Assembly (NCBI GenBank): GCA_003583745.1
Contig: QXPY01000015.1
Location: 1-64,000 of the forward strand
Length of the DNA: 64,000 nt
Direction: 5' to 3'
Origin: Rhodocyclales bacterium GT-UBC
GTDB lineage: Bacteria > Pseudomonadota > Gammaproteobacteria > Burkholderiales > Rhodocyclaceae
Shown: in pieces, positions 20,530-38,649 of the stretch
Layout of the letters: each line of letters begins with the position of its first letter
Position numbering within the stretch: position 1 is the first letter of the stretch
The notes under the pieces: model-generated
Databases searched by the model: none
Told to the model about the DNA's origin: nothing
Seen by the model: the letters and a program-made list of their open reading frames with translations, nothing else
Program-made: the position numbers and the translations under genes

Positions 20530-23088
20530 ATGAGTTGCGATGTCGCGGCGCTACGTGCCGAAGTCAAGAATATCCAGAGTTCGCTGAAAGCCAATTACGA
20601 ACAATCCGGCGATGCCCGCTCCTTACTCAAGGAACGCTGCAGCAAAGTCGATGGCGTGCTGACCAAGCTCTGGCAGGCCATGGCGTTTCCCGACTCGATG
20701 ACGCTGGCAGCCGTTGGCGGCTATGGCCGCGGTGAGCTCTTCCCGGCATCCGACATTGATCTGCTGATTCTATTGCCTCACGATGCCACCCCTTCCTTGC
20801 AGGAAAAGCTGGAAACCCTGGTTGGCCACTTCTGGGATATCGGCCTCGAAATCGGGCACAGCGTGCGTACCATCCAGGAATGCCTGGACGAAGCCGCCAA
20901 CGACATCACCGTCCAAACCGCACTGCTCGAAGCCCGGCTGCTGACCGGGAACGAAAAACTGTTCTCGGCCTTTGAAAAGCGATTGCACGGCAATCTCGAC
21001 CCCCTGGTCTTTTTCGAAGCCAAACGTCTGGAGCAGCAGGAACGCTACTTGCGCTTCAACGAAACACCCTACAGTCTCGAACCAAACTGCAAGGACTCTC
21101 CCGGCGGACAGCGCGACCTGCAGGTCATTTTCTGGATTGCCAAGGCAGCCGGCTACGGCTCGACCTGGGAAGAACTGGAAAAGAGCGGCATCATCACCCG
21201 CGAAGGCATCACCCTGGCCGAAAGCTGCGAAGAGTTCCTGCGCCACCTGCGGATTCGTCTGCACTTCACCGCCGGTCGTCGCGAAGACCGCCTGCTCTTC
21301 GATTACCAGAATCAACTCGCCGCCCGCTTCGGCTTTTCCTCGAACGAGGCAAAACGGGCCTCGGAACAACTGATGCAGCTGTACTACCGCAACGCCAAAG
21401 CGGTAACGCTGTTGAACACCATTCTGCTGCAGAACATGGGCGCCGCGCTGTCGCCTGAAAGCGAGCAGGTTCCGCAGATTCTCGACGATGACTTCCAGTC
21501 GGTCGGCAACCTGCTCGACATCCGCGACGAAGAGCTGTTCAAACGCAAACCCAGCGCCATTTTCGACAGCTTCCTGGCGATGCAGGAAAGCCACGAGCTG
21601 CACGGCATGACCGCCCGTACCTTGCGCGCCCTGTGGCGGGCCAGCGAACGGATCGGCCCGGAGTTCCGCGACGATCCTGCCAACCGTGCCGCCTTCATCA
21701 AGCTGTTCAAGAGCCCGCGCGGTGTTGTCCACGAATTTCGCCGAATGAACCAGCTGGACGTCCTGGGTGCCTATCTGCCCAATTTCGGCCGGATTGTCGG
21801 TCAGATGCAGCATGACCTGTTCCACGTCTATACCGTCGACCAACACATTCTGCAGGTGATGCGCAACATCCGGCGCTTCACGATGAGCGAATTCGCTCAC
21901 GAATATCCGCTCTGCGCCCGGGTGATGAGCGAATTCGACCAGCCCTGGCTGCTCTACGTCGCCGCTCTCTTCCACGATATCGCCAAGGGTCGAGGCGGCG
22001 ATCACTCGGTCCTCGGCACGGTCGATGCGGAGGAATTCTGCCGCCGCCACGAACTCAGTCCGGAAGACAGCGAACTGGTCGTCTGGCTGGTGCGCAACCA
22101 CCTCACCATGTCGCAGGTGGCACAGAAGGAAGACCTGACCGACCCTGAGGTGATCGGCAATTTCAGCCGACTGGTTGGCGACGTGCGGCATTTGCAAGCC
22201 ATCTACCTGCTGACCCATGCCGACATCCGTGGCACCAGCCCGAAGGTCTGGAACCAGTGGAAAGGCAAGCTGCTGGCCGACCTCTATTACCAGACACTGC
22301 ATTATCTCGGCCAGGACGAAGCGCCAGCGCCGCACGGCATCATCGCCGAACGGCAAGCCGAAGCCATGCGTCTGCTGCGTTTCTTCGCACTCTCGGAAAC
22401 CGTCCATGAACGCCTGTGGAAACAGCTCGACATGGTCTATTTCCTGCGCCATTCCGCCGAGGAAATCGCCTGGCACACCCGTTCCCTGCATTACCGGATC
22501 TTCAACAACCAGCCGGTGGTCCGGGCTCGCCTGCCGCAGGATGGCGAAGGCCTGCAGGTCATGGTCTACACCCAGGACCAACCCGACCTGTTTGCCCGCA
22601 TCGTCGGCTTCTTCGCCCGCGCCGGCTACAGCATTGTCGACGCCAAGATTCACACCACGGCCCACGGCTACGCATTGGACAGCTTCGTCGTCCTCGACGT
22701 CGAAAACCGCGACAACAACCGGGAAATGCTGAGCTATATCGAGCACGAGCTGGAGCAACGGCTGATTCACCAAACGCCACCGGAAGCCCCCTCCTCGGGC
22801 CGACTGTCGCGCCAGGTCAAGCACTTCCCGATCAAGCCGGAAGCCAGCATTCGCAGCGACGAGCGCGGCACGCATTTCATCCTGTCGCTGATCGCCGCCG
22901 ACCGGCCCGGCCTGCTCTATACCGTTGCCAATGCGCTGGCCCACCACGGCGCCAATCTGCATACTGCGAAGATCACCACCCTGGGCGAACGCGTCGAGGA
23001 CGTTTTCCTGATCAGCGGCGGCGACCTCAACGAAAGCGCCAGTCGCATCCGCCTGGAAACCGAGCTGATGGAAAAGCTGAAGGTCTAA
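20530..23088 (+). CDS. glnD: [Protein-PII] uridylyltransferase/uridylyl-removing enzyme
   Basis: 852 residues: nucleotidyltransferase domain with [17 protein letters not shown] (about 65-82), the PII-uridylyltransferase helical region, an HD domain for uridylyl removal ([13 protein letters not shown] near 480) and two C-terminal ACT domains that sense glutamine (about 670-850). It is the primary nitrogen sensor; under low glutamine it uridylylates PII proteins and so affects NtrB and, in diazotrophs, NifA/NifL control. This links it to the nif cluster at the right end, although the two are not adjacent. Confidence 0.97.
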   Translation: MSCDVAALRAEVKNIQSSLKANYEQSGDARSLLKERCSKVDGVLTKLWQAMAFPDSMTLAAVGGYGRGELFPASDIDLLILLPHDATPSLQEKLETLVGHFWDIGLEIGHSVRTIQECLDEAANDITVQTALLEARLLTGNEKLFSAFEKRLHGNLDPLVFFEAKRLEQQERYLRFNETPYSLEPNCKDSPGGQRDLQVIFWIAKAAGYGSTWEELEKSGIITREGITLAESCEEFLRHLRIRLHFTAGRREDRLLFDYQNQLAARFGFSSNEAKRASEQLMQLYYRNAKAVTLLNTILLQNMGAALSPESEQVPQILDDDFQSVGNLLDIRDEELFKRKPSAIFDSFLAMQESHELHGMTARTLRALWRASERIGPEFRDDPANRAAFIKLFKSPRGVVHEFRRMNQLDVLGAYLPNFGRIVGQMQHDLFHVYTVDQHILQVMRNIRRFTMSEFAHEYPLCARVMSEFDQPWLLYVAALFHDIAKGRGGDHSVLGTVDAEEFCRRHELSPEDSELVVWLVRNHLTMSQVAQKEDLTDPEVIGNFSRLVGDVRHLQAIYLLTHADIRGTSPKVWNQWKGKLLADLYYQTLHYLGQDEAPAPHGIIAERQAEAMRLLRFFALSETVHERLWKQLDMVYFLRHSAEEIAWHTRSLHYRIFNNQPVVRARLPQDGEGLQVMVYTQDQPDLFARIVGFFARAGYSIVDAKIHTTAHGYALDSFVVLDVENRDNNREMLSYIEHELEQRLIHQTPPEAPSSGRLSRQVKHFPIKPEASIRSDERGTHFILSLIAADRPGLLYTVANALAHHGANLHTAKITTLGERVEDVFLISGGDLNESASRIRLETELMEKLKV

Positions 23089-23136
23089 TCAGACCCGTTT
23101 GATGCCCGGCAGCGGGCATTGCACAGACACAAAACG

Positions 23137-23164
23137 ATTCGGCCCGGTCTTCACCGGGCCGAAT
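23137..23164 (-). terminator. Terminator between convergent glnD and mtnP
   Basis: A perfect 12-bp stem with a 4-base loop (attcggcccggt / accgggccgaat). On the minus strand it is followed by cgtttt, so it ends the mtnP operon. On the plus strand it lies about 50 bases after glnD but has no T run. A second, smaller stem (atgcccg / cgggcat) lies at about 23102-23119. Confidence 0.75.
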
Positions 23165-23168
23165 GCTG

Positions 23169-23939
23169 TCAGACCGAGATACCCATCGGCTGGCAGTTGT
23201 CCTGGCAACCGACCAGGCGTTCGATCACGCTGCGCACACGGCCCATGGCCTCCTGCAGAACGTGTTCGAGACTTTCAAAATGAATGCCGTTAGCGCTGCT
23301 GCCACGGCCGGCGGCATGGTTGGCCACGACATTGATCGCCGCATAGGGCAAGCCCAGTTCGCGGGCCAGCACCGCCTCGGGCATGCCGGTCATGCCCACC
23401 ACGTCGGCACCATCGCGCTCGAAACGATTGATCTCGGCTGCCGTTTCCAGGCGCGGCCCCTGCGTTGCGGCATAGACGGCACCGACCTTCATGTCGATAC
23501 TCAAGGCCTCGCCGGCTTCGAGAATGCGTCGACGCAACTCGGCATCGTAGGGCTCGGTGAAGTCGACGTGGGTGACCGGCGAACCAACGCCATCGAAGTA
23601 GGTGGACTTGCGCCCCCAGGTGTAGTCGATGATCTGATGCGGCAAGACGATGTCGCCCGGCCCCAGGTCTTCACGGATGCTGCCGACCGAAGCCACCGAA
23701 ATGATGCCGCTTGCCTTGTGATGATGCAGCGCCCACAGATTGGCCCGGTAATTCACCATGTGCGGCGGAATGCTGTGCCCGTAGCCATGGCGCGGCAAGA
23801 ACATCGCCGGCTTGCCACAGATTTCGCCAAAGACCACCGCGCCGGAAGGCTCACCGTAAGGTGTGCGAACCACTTCGCGATGTGAAACGTCGAGATTGGA
23901 CAGCGTCGTCAAACCGCTGCCGCCAATAATTGCCAACAT
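23169..23939 (-). CDS. mtnP: S-methyl-5'-thioadenosine/S-methyl-5'-thioinosine phosphorylase
   Basis: 256 residues from ATG 23939 (MLAIIGGSGL), behind an AAAGGAAA ribosome binding site. A purine nucleoside phosphorylase-fold enzyme that splits methylthioadenosine or methylthioinosine with phosphate in the salvage of polyamine and quorum-signal by-products. Motifs include PRHGYGHSIPPHMVNYRANLW and VVGMTGMPEAVLARE. The NYRAN-type segment also occurs in thioinosine-specific enzymes of Pseudomonas, so the exact base preference is open. It is the last gene of the smc operon, next to hpt, another purine salvage gene. Confidence 0.88.
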   Translation of the reverse strand: MLAIIGGSGLTTLSNLDVSHREVVRTPYGEPSGAVVFGEICGKPAMFLPRHGYGHSIPPHMVNYRANLWALHHHKASGIISVASVGSIREDLGPGDIVLPHQIIDYTWGRKSTYFDGVGSPVTHVDFTEPYDAELRRRILEAGEALSIDMKVGAVYAATQGPRLETAAEINRFERDGADVVGMTGMPEAVLARELGLPYAAINVVANHAAGRGSSANGIHFESLEHVLQEAMGRVRSVIERLVGCQDNCQPMGISV

Positions 23940-23940
23940 C

Positions 23941-24645
23941 TTATTTTTTCCTTTCAACCAGCAACGATGCCAGTGTGGGTACAACCCCCTTCATCGAGGG
24001 GTGGGTTTTTCTCATCTGCGCCAGATCGGCCGCGCTCTCGCCCAGTTTGCGGTACAAGGCATGCTTGCGCTCGGCGATAAATGGCAGGTCAAGCAGCGTC
24101 TTGCCGGCATGGTAACGCACCAGCGTATCACGCCCGATGTCCTTGGCCTGCCAGGGAATCGCCGTACGATCGAGGAGATGCAGCGCCTGCACGCTGGGCA
24201 GGCTGGCGGCCAGTTCAGCAACCAGACGGTGAATGCGCTCGCGGTAGGCAATCACCGCCCGCCCGCCGTCGCTAGCCGTCGCCCCGGTGACATCGGCCGG
24301 CGCCCCCATCAACCAGCAAACCACGGTATCGGGGGCAAACGTTTCGATCTGTTGCCGTTGCGCATCGCTCAGAGCGGTCAATTCAGCTTGCAGCAACTGG
24401 AGCCTGGCACTATCCGCCCGTTGCCGTGTAGCCTCGATGCATTCGGCCAGCGAATCGATGGCCAGCACATCCAGCCCGCGGGCCAGCAGGGCTTGGGTGG
24501 CAAAGCCGACACCACAGCCGATTTCGAGCACACGCTGTCCGGGAACGAGCGAGGCCATCCACTCGTAATCCCCACGGCGCACATAAGCCTCACCTTCCAC
24601 CGCCCAGTAGGCGATGAACTCGGTAACGGTCGCCCCGCTCATCAA
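23941..24645 (-). CDS. Class I SAM-dependent methyltransferase, unknown substrate
   Basis: 234 residues with a Rossmann methyltransferase core. Motif I is VLEIGCGVGFATQALLARG (about 39-57) and the acidic end of strand 2 is VLAIDSLAECIEA. The substrate is not recognisable. It overlaps hpt by 4 bases and ends one base before the mtnP start codon, so it is in the purine-salvage tail of the operon. A role in nucleoside or thioether metabolism would be a guess. Confidence 0.8.
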   Translation of the reverse strand: MMSGATVTEFIAYWAVEGEAYVRRGDYEWMASLVPGQRVLEIGCGVGFATQALLARGLDVLAIDSLAECIEATRQRADSARLQLLQAELTALSDAQRQQIETFAPDTVVCWLMGAPADVTGATASDGGRAVIAYRERIHRLVAELAASLPSVQALHLLDRTAIPWQAKDIGRDTLVRYHAGKTLLDLPFIAERKHALYRKLGESAADLAQMRKTHPSMKGVVPTLASLLVERKK

Positions 24646-25187
24646 TCCTCTTTCATCGCATAGATGGCCGGCAAATTGCGCCAGGCGCCATCGACATCCA
24701 TGCCGAATCCGAAGACGAAACGATCCGGCACGGTCAGGCCGACATAATCGGCCGCGATCGGCTTTTGCTTGCCATTGAGCTTGTCGGCAAAAACCGCCAG
24801 CCTGACCTCTTCGGCACCGAGGCGGATCAAGCTTTCCTTGACCGCCGCCAGCGTAATGCCTTCGTCCAGGATGTCATCGACCACCAGCACGCTGCGCCCC
24901 TTGACCGATGTCCACGGCGCCATCCGCCAGGAAATCTTGCCACCCTGGGTTTCCGGTCCGTAGCGGGTGGCATGCAGGTAATCGAAGTCGAGCGGAAATT
25001 CGAGCTTGGGCAGCAATTGGCCGCAGAAAATGACACCACCGGTCATGACGCAAAGCACCAGCGGCTTCTTTTCGGCCAAATCCTGCCGTACCTCACCGGC
25101 CAGGCGGTCCAGTGCCGCCTGGACTACCGCTTCCGGATGAATCAGCTCGGCTTCGGCCAGCAGCTTGCGGGCTTTCTTGCCGTCCAT
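24642..25187 (-). CDS. hpt: Hypoxanthine (hypoxanthine-guanine) phosphoribosyltransferase
   Basis: 181 residues of the type I PRTase fold. The PRPP-binding loop is VLVVDDILDEGITLAAV (about 100-116), and the hood carries the base-binding DFVGLTVPDRFVFGFGMD-like segment (here DYVGLTVPDRFV). It salvages hypoxanthine and guanine to IMP and GMP. It directly follows galU (stop and start adjacent) and overlaps the next gene by 4 bases. Confidence 0.93.
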   Translation of the reverse strand: MDGKKARKLLAEAELIHPEAVVQAALDRLAGEVRQDLAEKKPLVLCVMTGGVIFCGQLLPKLEFPLDFDYLHATRYGPETQGGKISWRMAPWTSVKGRSVLVVDDILDEGITLAAVKESLIRLGAEEVRLAVFADKLNGKQKPIAADYVGLTVPDRFVFGFGMDVDGAWRNLPAIYAMKED

Positions 25188-29768
<4,581 letters not shown>

Positions 29769-29772
<4 letters not shown>

Positions 29773-32700
29773 GCATCCCTCATCTTCAAAGCTTCTTCAA
29801 TATCCACTTCCACCACGCGCGAGACGCCCGACTCCTGCATCGTCACGCCAACCAGCTGCTCGGCCATTTCCATGGCGATTTTATTATGGGAAATGAATAG
29901 GAACTGTGTATTTGCCGACATTTTCTGCACCATGCCGCAGAAACGCTCGGTATTGCTGTCATCGAGCGGCGCATCAACCTCGTCGAGCAGGCAGAACGGC
30001 GCCGGGTTCAACTGGAACATCGAAAAGACCAGCGCAATCGCAGTCAATGCTTTTTCGCCGCCGGACAGCAGGTGAATGGTCGAATTCTTCTTGCCCGGCG
30101 GCTGCGCGATAACCTGGACGCCGGCATCGAGGATTTCCTCGCCGGTCATCACCAGTTCGGCCCGCCCGCCACCGAACAACTCCGGGAACAACTGGCCGAA
30201 ATGGCCGTTTACCGTATCGAAGGTATTCTGCAGCAGATCGCGCGTTTCACGGTCGATCCGGCGAATGGCGTTTTCCAGGGTTTCCATCGCCTCGTTCAGG
30301 TCGGCCGCCTGCATGTCGAGATAGCCCTTGCGCTCGGTTGCAGTCTCCAACTCCTGCAAGGCAGCCAGATTAACCGCGCCCAATTCGGCGATGGCGTTGC
30401 CGAGACGGGTGATTTCGCCTTGCAGGGCGGGCGGGCGAGCATTACCCAACTCGGGGAGCAAGGCATCTTCGTCGGCGCCGGCTTCGAGCAATTGCTGGGC
30501 AAACTGCTCCGTATTGAGCGCCGCCGCCTGCTCCTTGAGCTTCAGCTCGCCAATGCGCACGCGCAACGGCTCCAGGCCCTGCTCGATACGCAGGCGCTGC
30601 TCCTCGAAGCTGCGCAAGGCATTGGTTGCAGATTCCAAGGCATCGCGTTTGTCGGCCAGCAGCTTCTCCTTCTCCTGGCGTAGTTCCAATGCTGCCTGCA
30701 GATGGTCTTCCATGACATCGGGCGGCGCCGCAACAACCTGCTCGGCGCACAGCGCCCGATCTTTTTCGATGCGGTTCAGCTCGCGCTGGGCAGTCGCCTG
30801 CTGGGCGAAGAGATCCTGCAGCTTGCTTTCCGATTCGCGCAAGGAAAACTGGGCTTCACGCAGCGCCCGGTCGAAATCGGCATTGCGTTCGCGTTCGGCC
30901 CGTACCGCCCGCTCCGCCTCGTCGAGTCGCGACTGGGCGCCGGCGACCAACACCCGGATCCGGGCCAGGCCGTCGCGAATCTCGCCAATCCGCTCATCGG
31001 CCGACATTTCGCGTTCGCGTTCGCTTTCCTCTTCTTCCGCCAGTTCGGCCATCTGCTCCTGCAGCCGTTCCTTCTGCTCGCGGTAACGCTCGATGGCCTG
31101 GCTCAGTTTCAGGACTTCAAGCTGCACAGCATGGACGCGCTGCTGACGGTCGGTAATGTAATGCCGTGTCTCGGTAATCTCTTCGCGCTTGTCGTCGAGT
31201 TGCTCGTCGAACATCGCCAGTTGCTCGCGCACGGTTTCGGCCTTGGCCTCGAAATCGGCAATGCCCTCGGCCAGGCTTTCAATCTCGCGCTGGCGCTCGA
31301 GCAAGCCGTGTTCGCTTTTATCCGGCGCAAAGAAGGTCAGACTGGTACTAGTCAGGATATCGCCGGCCTGCGTCACCAACGCTGCCCCGGGCGCCATTTC
31401 CGAGCGCAAGGCCAGCGCTTCGGCCAGCGTTTCCGCTGTGCGTACGCCGCCCAGCCAGTCGGCCAAAACTGCGGCCAGTTGCGGATTTTCGCTACGCACC
31501 CGACAGCCGAGATGATCGCCCGACATCGGCGCTATCTGGCATTCACCCAGCGCCGGCAGCATGACGCTCAAGCGCGCGTCGGGCCGGTCGTGCAGCCAGG
31601 CATCGAGTTTACCCGGGTCATCGCAGGCGATCGCGCTCAGGCGTTCGCGCAACACCGCCTCGACCGCCGCCTCCCAACCCGCTTCGACATGAATCTGCTG
31701 CCAGAGCGGCAGCGCCCCATCCAGGCCGTGTCGCTGCAACCACTCCGGTAACTTGCCACTTTGTTGCGTCCGGGCCTGCATCTGCACCAAGGCTGCGCGA
31801 CGCGCCTGACCGGCGGCCAGCTCGCGTTCCAGCCGTTGCAATTCATCCTGAACCTGACGACGGCGCGCTTCCATTTGCGGCAATTCCTGCTGCAACTGCT
31901 GCAGATGGTCCTGGTCACCCGCCAATTCCTCGCGCAGCAGGGAAAGTTCTTCTTCCTTTTCGGCAAGATCGAGCGCATCCGGCGCATCCTGCCCCCCCGC
32001 TTCATCGCGCAAACGCTCGCGACGCAAACCAATGGCCTGCAATGCCCGTTGGGCATGCGCCTTGTTGGTCAGCTCGACTTCCAGCTTCTGCTCGGCATTG
32101 GTCGTCCGCGCCCGCAAACGCTGCAGTTCTTCCTGTGCCTGGGCGTGGCTTTCTTCGACCTGCGGCGCGATATTCATCTGCTGATGCAGCCGCTCCTCAG
32201 CCTCTTCGACTCGCAGCCGGGTGATTTCCTGGGTTTCTTCCCAGCGCAGCCGGTCCTCGGCCAGCTTTTCGGCGCTCGCCGACCACTGTGCCAACTCGCC
32301 TTCCAGCTGCGCCAATCGCCCTTCCAACTGGCGCTGCGATTCGCGGCGATGGCGGATTTCCGCCTCCAGCCTGGCCACCTCGGCATTGGCGGCATACATG
32401 TCGCTCTGTGCCAGATGCAGCGCATCGCCTGCGGCAAAATGGGTTTCGCGCATTTCCTCGGCGCCGGCCTCGGTTTCGCGCAGGGCTGCACTCTGTGCCT
32501 CAAGCTCGGTCACCGCCCGCTCGACTTCCAGCGACAATCGTTGCCGTTCGCTCTCGGCCTCGCGCTTCCGGAGCAGCCAGAGCACCTGCTGGCGCAGCAC
32601 CAGTTGCTCATTCAAGGCATGATAGCGACGGGCTACTTCAGCCTGCGCCTCAAGGCGCTCCATCTGATGACTGAGTTCGAGGCGAATATCCTCGACACGC

Positions 32701-33275
32701 AACAAATTTTCGCGCGTATCCTCAAGCCGTCCCTGGGTTTCCTTGCGACGCTCCTTGTAACGCGATACGCCGGCAGCCTCCTCAAGAAAGATACGCAAAT
32801 CGTCCGGCTTGGCCTCGATGATCCGCGAAATCATCCCCTGTCCGATGATGGCGTAGGCACGCGGCCCCAGACCGGTACCTAGGAACAGATCGGTAATGTC
32901 CTTGCGGCGGACTTTCTGGTTATTGATGAAGTAGTCCGACTGCGCCTGCCGGGTCAGCACCCGCTTGACCGACAGTTCGGCATACTGCGACCACTGCCCC
33001 AGCGCCCGGCCCAGCGAGTTGTCGAAGATCAGCTCGACCGAAGCCCGCGACACCGGTTTGCGGTTCGACGAGCCGTTGAAGATGACGTCCATCATCGACT
33101 CGCCGCGCAACTCGGACGCTTTCGACTCGCCCAGCACCCAGCGTACGGCATCCATGATGTTGGATTTGCCGCAGCCATTGGGCCCGACGACGCCGACCAG
33201 TTGCCCGGGCAGGGAAACAGCGGTCGGATCGACGAAGGATTTGAAACCGGCGAGTTTGAGTTTAGTTAGACGCAT
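29769..33275 (-). CDS. smc: Chromosome segregation ATPase SMC
   Basis: 1168 residues with Walker A GPNGCGKSNIMDAVRW (about 32-47), two long coiled coils (about 170-500 and 660-1000), a hinge in between, the ABC signature LLSGGEKALTAIAL and Walker B FCLLDEVDAPLDDSN near the C-terminus. It compacts and segregates the chromosome with ScpA/ScpB, which are not in the window. First gene of the operon that runs to mtnP; it overlaps zipA by 4 bases. Confidence 0.97.
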
Positions 33276-33463
33276 GCGTAATTTCCGGCTGGCGCGCGCC
33301 CTTTCAAGGCGTTATCCCGCGCCTGGACGGGGGCCGTATGATAGCACTGAGGCCATGACCTTGATGCCGCCGCCGTAAAGTGCATCGCCAACGGCCACAT
33401 TGAGCATTTGACGCCCCATCCGGAGGGCAACATACTGCCTCGACCCGAACCGGAGAACCGACC

Positions 33464-33835
33464 ATGCCGCAAGCCGCACCGCGTTTCCCCGTCTGCCAAA
33501 GCGCAGCGCTGACCGATGGCCGACACATCAAGGTCAGCATGACCTTCGAAGGCCGCCCGGAAGAATGCCTGATTGTCCGCTTCGAAGGCCGTCCCTACGC
33601 CTACATCAACCGCTGCGTGCACATGCCGCGTGCGCTCGATTGCGAGCAGGACAGCGTTTTCGACGAAACCGGCCGCTTCCTGCGTTGCTCGATGCATGGC
33701 ATCGTCTATACGCCGCAGTCCGGCACATCAGTCAGCGCCATGTGCGAAGGACAACAGCTAAGGCCGGTCGAGATTTATGAAGAGGACGGCGAAATCGGTC
33801 TGGCCGATTACCGGATCAGCGCCGTTCTACGCTGA
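33464..33835 (+). CDS. Rieske [2Fe-2S] domain protein
   Basis: 123 residues with the Rieske cluster ligands in CVH (about 47-49) and CSMH (about 70-73), separated by 20 residues. Stand-alone Rieske ferredoxins of this size serve as electron carriers for oxygenases or as subunits of small reductases; no partner gene is nearby. A GGAGAAC ribosome binding site lies just before the ATG. It is divergent from smc, and its 3' end overlaps the convergent lipoprotein gene by 20 bases. The preceding 188 bases hold no other gene; TATGAT at 33337-33342 is a possible -10. Confidence 0.85.
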   Translation: MPQAAPRFPVCQSAALTDGRHIKVSMTFEGRPEECLIVRFEGRPYAYINRCVHMPRALDCEQDSVFDETGRFLRCSMHGIVYTPQSGTSVSAMCEGQQLRPVEIYEEDGEIGLADYRISAVLR

Positions 33836-34193
33836 ATTCGAGGCGATTGCCTGCTGCATCGACGCCTGAACCACGCCACGAACGACAAGTGATCGCCCGC
33901 CAGCGAAAGGGAATCGCTCGACCATCGGTACAGCGCAAAATGCCCGTCCCGCCTTCGCCCTCGCAAGTATCCGGGCCAACGGAGGCTTCCGCCAGCTGCG
34001 CCCGACCATCGCAACGCAAACGGCCATCGCGATCCTGAAGGGCAAAACGGCCGCCCCCGGCATTGCCCGGATAGCCCTTGCCGCGCAACTCGCCGGCAAC
34101 GTCGCTCAAGCTGCCACTGGCCTGATACCCAACGGCGCATGCAGCCAGCACAGCAGCAAGAAAAAACACCATAAGGAATCGGGTTTTGTTCAC
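33816..34193 (-). CDS. Small secreted lipoprotein of unknown function
   Basis: 125 residues with a lipoprotein signal peptide (MNKTRFLMVFFLAAVLAACA; lipobox LAAC, Cys19). The mature part is rich in Gly and Arg with four further Cys, and ends with a segment like WRGSGVDAAGNRLEFSVERR. I recognise no domain. It faces the Rieske gene and overlaps its end by 20 bases; dapC is divergent. The lipobox and good coding pattern support a real gene. Confidence 0.68.
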   Translation of the reverse strand: MNKTRFLMVFFLAAVLAACAVGYQASGSLSDVAGELRGKGYPGNAGGGRFALQDRDGRLRCDGRAQLAEASVGPDTCEGEGGTGILRCTDGRAIPFRWRAITCRSWRGSGVDAAGNRLEFSVERR

Positions 34194-34252
34194 AAGGCAG
34201 CGAAAGCGTTTTCGGGGATAATCGACATTTTTACACCCATTCGACGCCAGCC

Positions 34253-35443
34253 GTGAATCCGCATCTCGCCCAACTCCAGCCCTACCCCTTCGAAAAGCTG
34301 CGCGCCCTGTTCGCCGGCGTCACCCCGAATCCGCAATACAAGGAAATCAAGCTGTCGATCGGCGAACCGCAACACCCGACGCCGCCCTTCATCATGGAGG
34401 CGCTGGCCAACGGCTTGAAGGGCCTGGCCAATTATCCCACGACGGCCGGCATTCCGGCCCTGCGCCAGGCCATCGCCGCCTGGTGCGAACGCCGCTATGG
34501 CCTGGCATTGAATGCCGAAACCGAAATCCTGCCGGTCAATGGTTCGCGCGAAGCGCTGTTCTCCTTCGCCCAGACGGTGATCGACCCGAGTCGCGGACAT
34601 GTTCCGCTGATCGTCAGCCCGAATCCCTTCTATCAGATCTACGAGGGCGCCGCCTATCTGTCCGGTGCCGAGCCGCGCTTTCTCAACAACCTGCCGGACA
34701 ACGATTTCGCCTTCGACTACGATCAGCTGTCCGACGAGGAATGGTCGCGCGTCCAGCTGTTCTACGTCTGCTCACCGGGCAATCCGACCGGCAAGGTGCT
34801 GTCGCTCGACGACTGGAAGACGCTGTTTGCCCTGTCCGACAAGTACGGCTTCATCATCGCTTCCGACGAATGCTATTCGGAAATCTATTTCGACGAAGCC
34901 CATCCGCCGATCGGCGGACTGCAGGCCGCCAAGCTCCTCGGCCGTTCGAACGAGAGACTGGTCATGTTCTCCAGCCTGTCGAAGCGATCCAACGTGCCCG
35001 GCATGCGCTCTGGCTTTGTTGCCGGCGACGAGAAGATCCTCAAGAAATTCCTGCTCTATCGCACCTACCATGGCTGCGCCATGGCGCCCCCGGTGCAGAC
35101 CGCCTCGGTGGTCGCCTGGAACGACGAGGCCCACGTGCTCGACAACCGCAAGCAGTACCGCGAAAAGTTTGCTGCCGTGACCCCGCTGATCGCGGAAGTC
35201 CTTGGCACCGGCATGCCCGATGCCAGCTTCTACCTGTGGGCCAAGACCCCGATCCCGGACACCGAATTCGCCCGCGGCCTGCTCGAACACTATAATGTCG
35301 TGGTCCTGCCCGGCAGCTTTCTCGCCCGTGAAACGCAAGGCGTCAATCCCGGTGCCAATTTCATCCGTATCGCGCTGGTCGCCTCGCTCGAGGAATGCCT
35401 CGAAGCTGCCCGGCGCATTCGTCAATTCGCCCAACAACTGTAA
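34253..35443 (+). CDS. dapC: Succinyldiaminopimelate aminotransferase
   Basis: 396 residues starting at GTG ([16 protein letters not shown]). A class I/II PLP aminotransferase with the Schiff-base Lys in [16 protein letters not shown] (about 240-255) and the SPGNPTGKV and [13 protein letters not shown] motifs. It transfers amino groups in the succinylase branch of lysine and meso-diaminopimelate synthesis. The assignment among similar aminotransferases is secured by dapD and dapE downstream. It opens the dapC-dapD-pilU-dapE-prmB series. Confidence 0.94.
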   Translation: MNPHLAQLQPYPFEKLRALFAGVTPNPQYKEIKLSIGEPQHPTPPFIMEALANGLKGLANYPTTAGIPALRQAIAAWCERRYGLALNAETEILPVNGSREALFSFAQTVIDPSRGHVPLIVSPNPFYQIYEGAAYLSGAEPRFLNNLPDNDFAFDYDQLSDEEWSRVQLFYVCSPGNPTGKVLSLDDWKTLFALSDKYGFIIASDECYSEIYFDEAHPPIGGLQAAKLLGRSNERLVMFSSLSKRSNVPGMRSGFVAGDEKILKKFLLYRTYHGCAMAPPVQTASVVAWNDEAHVLDNRKQYREKFAAVTPLIAEVLGTGMPDASFYLWAKTPIPDTEFARGLLEHYNVVVLPGSFLARETQGVNPGANFIRIALVASLEECLEAARRIRQFAQQL

Positions 35444-35460
35444 ACAGAGAGAACCAATCC

Positions 35461-36276
35461 ATGAGCCATCCGCTTCAAGCCACCATCGACGACCTCTGGG
35501 AACGCCGTACCGAGCTTTCCACCCAATCCGCCGACGCCATCAAGATCATCGAATCCGTGATCGGCGATCTGGACAGCGGCAAGCTGCGCGTTGCCGAGAA
35601 GATCAACGGTGAATGGGTCGTCAATCAGTGGGCCAAGAAGGCCGTGCTGCTGTCCTTCCGCACTCGCGACAACCGCGTCCAGGAAGCCGGCGACGTCCGC
35701 TTCTACGACAAGGTCGATACCAAGTTCCAGGGCTGGAGCGAAGAGCAGTTCAAGGCCGGCGGCTTCCGCGTCGTGCCAGGTGCCTTCGCGCGCAAGGGTT
35801 CGCACATCGCGAAGAATGTCGTACTGATGCCCTCCTTCGTCAATATCGGCGCCTTCGTCGATGAAGGCACCATGGTCGACACCTGGGCCACGGTGGGCAG
35901 TTGCGCCCAGATCGGCAAGAACGTGCACCTTTCGGGCGGCGTCGGCATCGGCGGCGTTCTGGAGCCGATCCAAGCCGGTCCAGTCATCATCGAAGACAAT
36001 TGCTTCATCGGCGCCCGTTCGGAAGTCGTCGAAGGCGTCGTCGTCGAAGAAAACTCCGTGCTCGGCATGGGCGTCTATCTCGGCCAGAGCACCCCGATCT
36101 ACGACCGCGCCACCGGCGAAATCAGCTATGGCCGCGTGCCGAGCGGTTCCGTGGTGGTCAGCGGCAACCTGCCCAAGGGCGACGGCGCCTACAGCATGTA
36201 TGCTGCAATCATCGTCAAGCGCGTCGATGCCCAGACCCGCTCGAAGACCAGCATCAACGAACTGCTGCGCGCCTAA
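35461..36276 (+). CDS. dapD: Tetrahydrodipicolinate N-succinyltransferase
   Basis: 271 residues from ATG 35461 ([16 protein letters not shown]), right after a short gap from dapC. An N-terminal helical domain precedes a left-handed beta-helix (about 105-235: [47 protein letters not shown]). It adds a succinyl group from succinyl-CoA, giving the substrate for DapC after ring opening. Length and motifs match the family fully. Confidence 0.97.
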   Translation: MSHPLQATIDDLWERRTELSTQSADAIKIIESVIGDLDSGKLRVAEKINGEWVVNQWAKKAVLLSFRTRDNRVQEAGDVRFYDKVDTKFQGWSEEQFKAGGFRVVPGAFARKGSHIAKNVVLMPSFVNIGAFVDEGTMVDTWATVGSCAQIGKNVHLSGGVGIGGVLEPIQAGPVIIEDNCFIGARSEVVEGVVVEENSVLGMGVYLGQSTPIYDRATGEISYGRVPSGSVVVSGNLPKGDGAYSMYAAIIVKRVDAQTRSKTSINELLRA

Positions 36277-36306
36277 TCAACGCATCACGGACCCGGAAGT
36301 CCCGAC

Positions 36307-38642
<2,336 letters not shown>

Positions 38643-38649
38643 GAAACTT

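Noticed and set aside
20770..22962. 730-codon open frame antisense to glnD
   Set aside because: It mirrors glnD fully; its protein is a low-complexity reflection of a GC-rich gene, with no domain.
23101..23120. Second terminator after glnD
   Set aside because: The 7-bp stem has no T run; kept only as a remark under the neighbouring terminator.
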